Shown in pieces: positions 50,876-59,020 of a stretch of 64,000 nt of DNA. Each line of letters opens with the position of its first letter. Position 1 is the stretch's first letter. Below the pieces are notes generated by a model. The model was not told the origin of the DNA. It saw only the letters and a list, made by a program, of their open reading frames with translations, and did no database searches. The position numbers and the translations under genes were made by a program. Source of the DNA: SYFY01 sp031385325 (GTDB taxonomy: Bacteria > Pseudomonadota > Gammaproteobacteria > Pseudomonadales > Azotimanducaceae); assembly GCA_031385325.1 (NCBI GenBank), contig JANNBJ010000044.1, positions 1 through 64,000 of the forward strand, written 5' to 3'.

Positions 50876-52351
50876 ATGAGTGATACGCCGGACAGTACCT
50901 GGTTTGAAGCCCCGGACGGTGACCGTACTCGTGTCATCGTTCGTGAAGTGGTCGAACAGCTGAAGGTTGGCGACGTCCTCAGGGATCGATTTGTCATCGA
51001 ACGAGTGCTTGGCGAAGGTGGCATGGGTCAGGTGTTCCTGGCGCGCGACCGGCAGGCCGAAAAATCCAACCCGTTTGTTGCGCTCAAAGTTCTTGGTGCA
51101 TCTTTCCGCGAACATCCGCAGGCCTTCGCAGCGCTGCGGCGTGAAGCCACCCAGTCACGCACGTTGACCCATCCCAACATTGTGGCTGTGTTTGACTTTG
51201 ATCGAGCTGATGACCATGTCTACATGGTCATGGAGTACCTGAAAGGTCAGGCGCTCGATGTTCTGATTGGCAATCGCCCTGAAGGTGGCAAGCTCAGCGA
51301 GGTGTGGCCGCTGATCGAAGGCATTGCCCGTGGGCTTGAGTACGTTCACCAGAAGAACATCGTTCATGCCGACGTCAAACCGCGTAACGTGATGGTGACG
51401 GAAAACGGCGAGGTCAAGGTGCTCGACCTTGGTATCGCTCGCACGCTGGACGAAAATCAGGCGGGTAACGGCACCACCCGGTTTGATCCCGACACCCTTG
51501 GTGCGCTGACGCCTCAGTACGCAAGCCCCGAGATGTTCGAAGGGCAGCGACCCCGACCCCAGGACGACATCTTTGCATTGGGCTGTATCGCCTACGAACT
51601 ACTGACCGGCAAACATCCCTACGACCGGCGCACGGCGATTGAAGCACGATCCATGCGCCTCGAACCCAAGCGCCCAGCCGGGCTCAAGACCCGCCAGTGG
51701 AAAGTGATCAAGGCGTCGCTGTCGATGCAGCGAGCAGATCGGCCGGCAACCGTCACCGAATTCATTCGCGCGCTGTCTCCCCAGGGCAGTGGCACCTCGG
51801 CATGGCCATGGATTGCAGTGGCCGTGATTCTGTTTGTAGTTCTCGGCAGCCAGTATTTTCTCAGCCTCGGAGTCAGTGACGAAGACCTCATCAACGATCT
51901 GCTGGAGCAGTATCCGCTGGACGCCGCGGAAATCGCCGACCGGGAGCAGGTCACTCGCTGGGAGGAGGGGGCTGCGTTGTTCCATAACATGGGAACGCAG
52001 TTCCTGGCGGAGGGTAGCGTGGAACGTGGGTTGAACGTGTTGTTGACTGGATCCAACGCTTCGTTCAAGAACTATCGACTGATATTGACCCGTGCCGAAT
52101 CACAGGAGAGCCGGAAGCTGGCTGGCACCAATGTCCTGCGATTGGTTCGGGACGTGCATGCTGCAGCCTCATTGCTTGAAGCGAAGCCGGAATCAGTGGC
52201 AGATCGCATCAGTCTGACCTGTTCGGGCCTCAGGGTAATGAATGAACCGGAGTTGCAGCAGGCTTTCATGCAACTGGTTGATTCCGATGCCAACGCAGTG
52301 CGGGAGAATTCGGCGTGCGCCGAGCTGTTGGAACGCAGTCCGGCATCCTGA
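50876..52351 (+). CDS. Ser/Thr kinase with HAD-for-HRD catalytic loop (STK4)
   Basis: A 491-residue Hanks-type kinase: glycine loop LGEGGMGQVFLA (45-56), Lys71, catalytic loop HADVKPRN at 164-171 (the usual Arg replaced by Ala), and metal motif DLG at 184-186 instead of DFG. Loss of the HRD arginine is known in kinases that do not need activation-loop phosphorylation, so it may be active. A TM helix (WPWIAVAVILFVVLGSQYFLSL) near 308-330 leads to a 160-residue helical extracytoplasmic domain of unknown fold. It overlaps the lipoprotein gene by one base (TGATG). Confidence 0.88.
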   Translation: MSDTPDSTWFEAPDGDRTRVIVREVVEQLKVGDVLRDRFVIERVLGEGGMGQVFLARDRQAEKSNPFVALKVLGASFREHPQAFAALRREATQSRTLTHPNIVAVFDFDRADDHVYMVMEYLKGQALDVLIGNRPEGGKLSEVWPLIEGIARGLEYVHQKNIVHADVKPRNVMVTENGEVKVLDLGIARTLDENQAGNGTTRFDPDTLGALTPQYASPEMFEGQRPRPQDDIFALGCIAYELLTGKHPYDRRTAIEARSMRLEPKRPAGLKTRQWKVIKASLSMQRADRPATVTEFIRALSPQGSGTSAWPWIAVAVILFVVLGSQYFLSLGVSDEDLINDLLEQYPLDAAEIADREQVTRWEEGAALFHNMGTQFLAEGSVERGLNVLLTGSNASFKNYRLILTRAESQESRKLAGTNVLRLVRDVHAAASLLEAKPESVADRISLTCSGLRVMNEPELQQAFMQLVDSDANAVRENSACAELLERSPAS

Positions 52352-53163
52352 TGCGGTGCCTGCTTGTTCTTCTGACGCTGGCCGTAACGGCGTGCAGCTT
52401 TCAATCCCTTCCTGATGTTCACAACGCCCGCAGTCGAGTCATTGGTGGCGCAGGTTTTTCGCATGTGGTCATCGAACAACCCAGGTCGGTCACCTTGGCT
52501 GATGAGGTCGTACATCTTTATATCGATGGTGACGGACGTCCGTTCATCAATCGTACGACCGTCGCTGCTGATCCATCACCACGGCAATCCCAGGTGCTGC
52601 GATGGATGTTGCAGGACGCCAACCTGTCGTACTACCTGGGACGTCCATGTTATCTGGGCATGGCACGGCAGGATGACTGTGAGTCTCGTTGGTGGACCAC
52701 GGACCGGTATGCGGATCCCGTAGTTGTGAGCATGGTAGCGGCGGCGCGACAATTGCTTGAAGGTCGTCGGGTGATCCTGATCGGCTACAGCGGTGGCGGG
52801 AACATCGCGCTGCACATGGCCGGTCGATTGGAGAATGTGCAGGGACTGATCACCATCGCAGCCAATCTGGATACGGAAGCCTGGACGAAGCATCACGGGT
52901 ATACGCCGCTGACGATCGAGTCTCGGCCGCTTGAGGCATTGGACGCGGTACGACAGATCCCGCAGATGCACCTGCTCGGTGGCCGGGACAAAAACGTACC
53001 CGTGGTACTGACCGGGAGGTTGGCTGTTGCAACCAATCCGACTTTCTGCGTGATTGAACGGTTTACGCATGACTGCTGCTGGGAACGTAAGTGGCCGCAG
53101 TTGCTTGTTGCCATGCAGTCGTGGAATTGTGCTCAGGCCGGGGGCGAGTTGCTCCGCCATTGA
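52351..53163 (+). CDS. Lipoprotein alpha/beta hydrolase
   Basis: A 270-residue lipoprotein (signal MRCLLVLLTLAVTAC). The hydrolase core shows the nucleophile elbow VILIGYSGGGNIAL (GxSxG) near residue 155, then LLGGRDKNVPVVLTG, where the acid residue is expected, and a late HDCCW that may provide the catalytic His. Anchoring to a membrane suggests action on envelope lipids or peptidoglycan-linked esters. ATG 52351 overlaps the STK4 stop, so the two are translationally coupled. Confidence 0.75.
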   Translation: MRCLLVLLTLAVTACSFQSLPDVHNARSRVIGGAGFSHVVIEQPRSVTLADEVVHLYIDGDGRPFINRTTVAADPSPRQSQVLRWMLQDANLSYYLGRPCYLGMARQDDCESRWWTTDRYADPVVVSMVAAARQLLEGRRVILIGYSGGGNIALHMAGRLENVQGLITIAANLDTEAWTKHHGYTPLTIESRPLEALDAVRQIPQMHLLGGRDKNVPVVLTGRLAVATNPTFCVIERFTHDCCWERKWPQLLVAMQSWNCAQAGGELLRH

Positions 53164-53226
53164 CAGTTGGCGGGTTCGGTCGAGATCAAGGCATCGGTCC
53201 GGAAGTAATCGATTTCAGGAGGCGTG

Positions 53227-55596
53227 ATGAACGCAAGCAAATGGAAGATCGGCGCTGTAGCAGCTGGAATTGCGCTACTCGTGCTGCCGGGTACGACCGT
53301 GGTCACCGCTGAACCAGACATGCTGGCTACTGCCAAAACCTATCAGATTGTGCCTTGTCTGTTACCGGCCCGGGTTCGAAGGCTTGGCAACATGACGTAT
53401 CCCGAACGTCGCAAGCTGGTTGAAAGCAGCGCGCGCGAGTGTGAATTGCGGGGTGGTGAATATACGTATTACGACCGCGCCCAACCGGATTCGGCAGCCG
53501 CTTTTTTTACCAAGCTGGCCGAAGGTGGTGACCCGGATGCGCAGCTGAGCCTTGGTGATGTGTACCAGTATCTTTATACCCCGCCTCGGTACACCGATGC
53601 GGCTGCGTGGTATCAGAAGGCCGCGACCGCAGGTAGCGCTACCGCGAAGATGCAACTGGCTCGATTGTCCGAACGTGGGCTTGGTGTACCACAGGATGGG
53701 CTACTCGCAGTCAATCTCTGGCGTGAAGCGACCGGCGCTGGTGAAGAGCTGGTACTTGCGAGCGAACTTGAAGCCTACAAGACGTCGGCAGATCAACGCA
53801 TCGCGCAACTGACCACACAGTTGCAGAAGCGCAGCGAAGAAACCACGGCCGCTCGAACGGCACTGGCCCAGGCGCAGCAGGATCTGGTGGCACGACGCGC
53901 AGATATGGCGGTGGCCGAACGAGATGTGGTTGCGCTGCGCACGAAGATATCAACAATGGCGGCAGGTGATCCCACCGAGCTGACAAGGCTTCGAACGCAA
54001 CTTGCGGTACAGCAGAAGACGATCGACGACCAGCGTTATCAGATTGACTCGCTCGATGGTGAACTGGGTGTTCAGGAAGCGCAGCTAGCCGCCAACCTCA
54101 AACAGGTGGAAGCGCAGAATCGGCGGTTGACGGATGAACTGGCGCAGGTCAACACCGAGGCTGATGCGCAGGTCAGCGCGGCGCTCGCGACCCTTGCAAC
54201 CAAGGACCAGGAGGTCAAGCGTCTGTCCAGTGAACTGGCTGCCGTCCGCCGGACTGTGAATGACAACGATGGCACGTTTGCGGCCTTGTCGAAGGAACTT
54301 GCCGATGTTCGTGCTGCCGCGGCGCGGGACGCCGACGCCAAACGTCGGCTGGTAGCACTGGAACAAAAACACGCACAACAAAGTGCGACGATGACGGCGC
54401 GGCAGACGGAATTGGGCAAGATGGAGCAAGCGCTGGCGTCGGCTGCCGCTGAAGCCAATTCGCTGCGGTCGCGGCTCGACAACCAGGTCAATGCAACCGT
54501 GCTTGCGGAAGCGAAGTTTGCCAAGAGTGAGGCGGAACTGGCGGGTGCCCGACAGCTGCTGAGTGTGCGGGATGCAAAACTCAAGGCGGCCACTGCCGCA
54601 CTGGACTCGCTGTCGAAAGAACGAGTGGTGCTGAAATCAAGCGTGGCAGCAGCCAAACCCGCCGAGGCAACGGCCTTGCAGCAAAAACTGGCGGCGCAGG
54701 ATGCGCGCATGCGCGCACAAGAGAGCAGCATCGCGGCCTTGAAGAGCGAAATGGATGAGTATCGTGGCCAGATCGCCGAGATCAATCTGCGACGACAGGC
54801 GTATGCCAGTCGATCAGCCGTGGCGGATACGTCGAAGATCAAGTTGCCAGGTGGAGCAAAAATCGGGCGCTATCACGCCCTCGTCATTGGCAATGACCAT
54901 TACAGCAATCTCGCGCCGCTCGAAAATGCCGGCAGCGATGCGAAGGCTTTGCACGAACTCCTGCAGCGTGACTACGGGTTTCGCTCGAAGCTGTTGCTGG
55001 ATGCCACGCGTCTGCAGATGTTCCAGAGCATTGCGGAACTGAAGGATCTGACTGGGCCGGACGACCTGGTCATCATTTACTACGCAGGTCACGGCTACAG
55101 CACCAAACAGCAGAGTTACTGGTTGCCCGTGGATGTCGGGTCCAGAGAAGAAGCGCCAGGCGCGGGACTGGGTTCGGAGGATGTGGCCAACTGGATCAAG
55201 ACCATTCCGGCGCGGCACGTGATGGTGATTGCGGACTCGTGTTATTCCGGCTCTGGTATTGAATCGACCGGTGGCACCACCTATAGCGCCAAGGACCTTC
55301 AGTTGATGTTGCCGTACCTGATCCGCAGTCGGTCGCGCACCATGCTGACCTCAGGTGGTGACGGCCCGGTGTTGGACGGTGGTGGCGGTGAGCACTCGGT
55401 TTTCACGCGCGAACTGCTGGGCGTGCTGGGTGAAAACAAGGGCATTATCCACGGCGAACAACTGTTCGGTTATCTCAAAGAGCGTGTGAAATTCACGGTG
55501 GATGGTGACGAGATCAATCAGACGCCGACCTTTGGCAGCATCGAGCGAGCCGGTCATGAGAGCGGGCAGTTTGTATTTCTGCGCGGCGGGGCGTGA
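53227..55596 (+). CDS. Caspase-like (peptidase C14) protein with SEL1 and coiled-coil regions
   Basis: A 789-residue exported protein (signal WKIGAVAAGIALLVLPGTTVVTA). SEL1-like units occupy about residues 85-165 (EGGDPDAQLSLGDVY, AAAWYQKAATAGSATAKMQLARLSERGLGVPQD). A long Ala/Gln/Glu coiled coil spans about 170-530. The C-terminal domain (545-789) has metacaspase-type motifs: YHALVIGNDHYSNLAPLENAGSDAKAL, catalytic His622 in YYAGHGYS, and Cys672 in ADSCYSG. Both dyad residues are present, so proteolysis is plausible in the periplasm. AGGAGG precedes ATG 53227, which is 61 bp after the hydrolase gene. Confidence 0.87.
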   Translation: MNASKWKIGAVAAGIALLVLPGTTVVTAEPDMLATAKTYQIVPCLLPARVRRLGNMTYPERRKLVESSARECELRGGEYTYYDRAQPDSAAAFFTKLAEGGDPDAQLSLGDVYQYLYTPPRYTDAAAWYQKAATAGSATAKMQLARLSERGLGVPQDGLLAVNLWREATGAGEELVLASELEAYKTSADQRIAQLTTQLQKRSEETTAARTALAQAQQDLVARRADMAVAERDVVALRTKISTMAAGDPTELTRLRTQLAVQQKTIDDQRYQIDSLDGELGVQEAQLAANLKQVEAQNRRLTDELAQVNTEADAQVSAALATLATKDQEVKRLSSELAAVRRTVNDNDGTFAALSKELADVRAAAARDADAKRRLVALEQKHAQQSATMTARQTELGKMEQALASAAAEANSLRSRLDNQVNATVLAEAKFAKSEAELAGARQLLSVRDAKLKAATAALDSLSKERVVLKSSVAAAKPAEATALQQKLAAQDARMRAQESSIAALKSEMDEYRGQIAEINLRRQAYASRSAVADTSKIKLPGGAKIGRYHALVIGNDHYSNLAPLENAGSDAKALHELLQRDYGFRSKLLLDATRLQMFQSIAELKDLTGPDDLVIIYYAGHGYSTKQQSYWLPVDVGSREEAPGAGLGSEDVANWIKTIPARHVMVIADSCYSGSGIESTGGTTYSAKDLQLMLPYLIRSRSRTMLTSGGDGPVLDGGGGEHSVFTRELLGVLGENKGIIHGEQLFGYLKERVKFTVDGDEINQTPTFGSIERAGHESGQFVFLRGGA

Positions 55597-55663
55597 TTCT
55601 GCTTCGTCGGTTTCGTAACGTGTACCGATGTTGGCCAGTTGAACGCGGACTGGCAAGCGGCCC

Positions 55664-56941
55664 GTGATTCAGGCTGCGGCGCAACGATTTGATGCGATGG
55701 TCCGGCCGACCGGCAAAGTGTTTTATGGCTGGTGGATCGTGCTCAGTGCTGCCGGTGTCCAGTGGTTTTCCGCAGTATTGTGGATGTCTTCGTACGGCGC
55801 CTATGTGGTGCTGCTCGAAGCCGAGTTTGACTGGAGCAAGGCAGTGCTGTCCGGTGCGTTTGCGCTGACACGCATCGAAAGCGGTCTGTTGGGTCCGCTG
55901 CAGGGTTGGCTTGTGGATCGATACGGACCACTGCCGGTGCTCAGAGCAGGCATGTTCATGTTTGGAGCTGGACTGATGTTGTTCAGCCAGGTGACGTCAC
56001 TCTTCACCTTCTATTCGACCTTCGTGTTGATTGCTCTGGGTACCAGCCTGGGTGGTTACGCGACGCTCATGGTTTCGCTGGTGAACTGGTTCAATCGTTA
56101 TCGGGCGGCTGCGATTTCAATATCGCAGCTTGGATATTCGTTGGGGGGCCTGTGCATTCCCCTCATCGCCATGGCCCTGGATGCCTTCGGCTGGCGGGTG
56201 GTTGCATTTTCCAGTGGACTCATCGTGCTGGCGATCGGCTTGCCATTGGTACAGTTGATCAAACATCGGCCGGAAGATCATGGCGAACTGCCGGACGGGA
56301 TTGACTACGCGCTGGATGGCGCTGTCGCTCCGCCTGCACCGACGGTGCAATTCACCGCAAGACAAGCCATGCGGACGTCATCGTTCTGGCTGATCTCCTT
56401 CGGCCATGCACTGGCGCTGTTGATCGTCTCGGCGCTGATGGTGCATCTGATCCCGCATCTCAAGGAAGGGTACGGATATAGCCTGGTACAGGCTTCGAAC
56501 GTGGTGCTGTTGCTGACGGTGTTTCAGCTGATCGGACAACTGCTGGGTGGTTACGCCGGGGATCGTGTCCCCAAACGGCTGGTCTGCATGGCCTGCATGT
56601 TTGCTCACACTGGCGGACTGTTGTTGATCACTTACTTCGACAGCCTGTTGGCAGTGTTTGCGTTCTGTGCCTTGCATGGCCTTGCGTGGGGAGTGCGTGG
56701 GCCGATGATGGTGGCGATTCGCGCCGACTACTTCGGCACCCAGGCCTTTGGCACCATCATGGGTTTTTCATCGCTGATCGTGATGTTCGGCATGTCCGGC
56801 GGCCCGATCATTGCCGGCATCATGGCCGACACCTACGGCAACTACACCGCCGGCTTCACACTGCTGGCCTCACTGGCGCTGCTTGGTTCGTTCTGCTTCC
56901 TGTTCGCCTTGCCACCCCGCCTACCACCGCAGGCGGGATGA
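55664..56941 (+). CDS. MFS transporter (oxalate/formate antiporter-like)
   Basis: A 425-residue major-facilitator protein with twelve predicted TM helices. The N-terminal KVFYGWWIVLSAAGVQWFS and GPLQGWLVDRYGPLPVLRAG (loop 2-3 motif) and the mid-protein loop (IKHRPEDHGELPDG) followed by the second set of six helices, e.g. GGYAGDRVPKRLVCM, are typical of the OFA/monocarboxylate group. The substrate is probably a small organic acid. The GTG start at 55664 is uncertain; ATG 55697 would also retain the whole first helix. Confidence 0.85.
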   Translation: MIQAAAQRFDAMVRPTGKVFYGWWIVLSAAGVQWFSAVLWMSSYGAYVVLLEAEFDWSKAVLSGAFALTRIESGLLGPLQGWLVDRYGPLPVLRAGMFMFGAGLMLFSQVTSLFTFYSTFVLIALGTSLGGYATLMVSLVNWFNRYRAAAISISQLGYSLGGLCIPLIAMALDAFGWRVVAFSSGLIVLAIGLPLVQLIKHRPEDHGELPDGIDYALDGAVAPPAPTVQFTARQAMRTSSFWLISFGHALALLIVSALMVHLIPHLKEGYGYSLVQASNVVLLLTVFQLIGQLLGGYAGDRVPKRLVCMACMFAHTGGLLLITYFDSLLAVFAFCALHGLAWGVRGPMMVAIRADYFGTQAFGTIMGFSSLIVMFGMSGGPIIAGIMADTYGNYTAGFTLLASLALLGSFCFLFALPPRLPPQAG

Positions 56942-56956
56942 CACGAAACCGCTGGG

Positions 56957-58855
56957 TTAGCGCGAGGCCGAGGCTTGTTGCTGGGCTTGCCGCTTGTTGA
57001 TCTCGTAGAGCTCAACAGCATCGAGACCACCATCGTTGTTGCGGTCGACCATCTTGAATCCCTGCACCAGACGTTTTTTCATGCCTTGGGGAAGTTCTTT
57101 CCAGGACAGTCTGCCGTCCATGTCATGGTCGAGGAAACCCACCCACTGATAGGTGTCGGCCAGCCCCTTGTCGTGGATCGGCTTGTCACTCGTCTCGTCG
57201 CGCCAGCTGTAACTGACATTGCCGTACAGCATCTCGTCGCGCGACTGGAGGCCCCAGGGCACGGTTCGATTGGGGTCAGGATTGCGGGCGTTTCGGGTGG
57301 AGTTATCGTAGATCGTCGTGTGGATGAGACGGCTGCCTGCCTCAACTTCGAGCGGAGTGTTGAACGCATACGTACGCTGCCAGTTGAAGTCGTAGTTTGG
57401 AACCGACAGAACCAGCTCGCGCCGGCCGTCCGGATGCAGCAGTTCGAATCGCGATGCCTTACCGCGGTAGTGGGCATGAGGCACCAGCGCAAAGATGGTC
57501 GCCGGTTTGTCGAACTCGATGTACGCGCTCACGGGAAACGCCTCGTTGTTCGGCGGAATACTCAGTGTCGGATTGATGACGACGGCGTTGCGCAGGTAAT
57601 TCGCTGGCTTTTCAGTGTCCTTGGCAAAGTACAGGCCGACACGGGAGTGGTCGGTGGTCACTTTCCCGTAAGGGGTGTAGTGCGTCTGGAACAGGAATTC
57701 CGTACCCGGTTGCACGTACACACCGGTTCCCTTCGGCATCTCGGCGGATTCGTTGCCGGGTGCATAACCGATGATGTAGTTGTCGAATACGTTTTCACGT
57801 CCCTCAACGATCGGCACGCCGGGCTCCGAGGCACCCATGAGGATGTGATGCACGGCCGATCGATCGCCGGGAACGATGGTCGCCGCGCGTACCCAGACAG
57901 CTTTTTCGAGGGGATTGGCGACCCTTGGGAACTGATAGTCGACGACGCCAGTCGCGGGCAGCGTAAAAGCTGGAAGATCGATGATCAGATCCGGTTTGCC
58001 GAGCGGCCACTCTTCGTAGGCTACCGGCGCAGCGGCCAGAGGATCAACACCTTCACCCCGTGGACTGCCGGCTTCTGCCCAGGTGATCAGTGTGCGTAGG
58101 TCGTCACGCGACAGCGTTCGATCGTGCTGGAAGCTGCCGGACTCGGGGTCTGCATGCCATGGCGGCATTCGCTTGGTCCGCAGCACTTCGCGAATCATCG
58201 GCGCAAATCCTTTGACCATGTCGTAACTGGTCATGGCCCATGGCGCGATGCCACCTGTGGTATGGCAGATAGCACAGTTTTTTCGCAGGATCGGCGCGAC
58301 ATCGGCGGTGTAGGTGACCGTCGTGTCGACCGGCTCGAAATCGATAGCGCACGATGTGGCGGCCGGCTTCGAGACGGGTGCTGCCTTGCCTGCGGTCTGG
58401 CTCTCGATGGCTTGCGTCAGATCGCCGACTTGGCCTCGCCAGATCACGGACCAGGTGTTGGTATCAACCAGCATGGTCTCACCGGCGGATTTGAAACCCA
58501 ATGCTGCGCCGATGAGTTGAGTTGAATCGGCGAGTATCGGCGCGGTGACACCTTGTGCCAGCGCGGCCTTGTTGAGCGCGGCGCGGGTGTTATCACGCTC
58601 GCTGTTGATGAGCAGGATTCTGGCGCCCAGGCTGGTGACCTTTTCCTGCGCGGTTGCCAACGAGCGGAACGCACCGCTTGCTGAATCACACTGGCTGCCA
58701 TGGGCAACCAGGGCCACGAGTTTGACATCGGCCTGGTAGTACAGCTCCTGCGCCTTGCCGTTGTGATCCAGCAATACGAAGTTGTCGAGAGGCAGGGCGG
58801 AGCTGATGGCGAGTGTTGGTAATAACAAGACCAACCCGAGGAGAGATCTGTACAT
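56957..58855 (-). CDS. Redoxin / c-haem / copper-monooxygenase-like / EF-hand fusion protein
   Basis: A 632-residue exported protein (signal YRSLLGLVLLLPTLAISSA). Residues about 20-150 are a thioredoxin-like (AhpC/TSA-type) domain with a single Cys in HGSQCDSASGAF. A cytochrome c-type CAICH site is near residue 195. Residues about 320-550 resemble the C-terminal part of type II copper ascorbate-dependent monooxygenases (AVHHILMGAS, GTEFLFQTHYTPYG, IFALVPHAHYRGKASRFELL), with the expected copper His pairs. Two EF-hand loops close the protein (DHDMDGRLSWKEL, DRNNDGGLDAVEL). The reaction is unknown. It faces the MFS gene with a 15-bp gap. Confidence 0.8.
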   Translation of the reverse strand: MYRSLLGLVLLLPTLAISSALPLDNFVLLDHNGKAQELYYQADVKLVALVAHGSQCDSASGAFRSLATAQEKVTSLGARILLINSERDNTRAALNKAALAQGVTAPILADSTQLIGAALGFKSAGETMLVDTNTWSVIWRGQVGDLTQAIESQTAGKAAPVSKPAATSCAIDFEPVDTTVTYTADVAPILRKNCAICHTTGGIAPWAMTSYDMVKGFAPMIREVLRTKRMPPWHADPESGSFQHDRTLSRDDLRTLITWAEAGSPRGEGVDPLAAAPVAYEEWPLGKPDLIIDLPAFTLPATGVVDYQFPRVANPLEKAVWVRAATIVPGDRSAVHHILMGASEPGVPIVEGRENVFDNYIIGYAPGNESAEMPKGTGVYVQPGTEFLFQTHYTPYGKVTTDHSRVGLYFAKDTEKPANYLRNAVVINPTLSIPPNNEAFPVSAYIEFDKPATIFALVPHAHYRGKASRFELLHPDGRRELVLSVPNYDFNWQRTYAFNTPLEVEAGSRLIHTTIYDNSTRNARNPDPNRTVPWGLQSRDEMLYGNVSYSWRDETSDKPIHDKGLADTYQWVGFLDHDMDGRLSWKELPQGMKKRLVQGFKMVDRNNDGGLDAVELYEINKRQAQQQASASR

Positions 58856-59020
58856 GTCGTGGTTCCGATAGTGACTGCCGGGAGGATGTTAAGGGAATAC
58901 CGATCAGTCCGCCCCTGCGACTTTTCGAAGTCGGCACATCCCTGCGCCGCGCGCGAAGGTCCAGAGGCACACGCTACCGGTGGTCAGGGGCATCGGTGTG
59001 GCACCACCAGCCGTAGCCGT

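Noticed and set aside
50850..50880. GGTTCGAATC resembling a tRNA T-loop
   Set aside because: No flanking T-stem, anticodon arm or acceptor stem; it is the leader of the STK4 gene.
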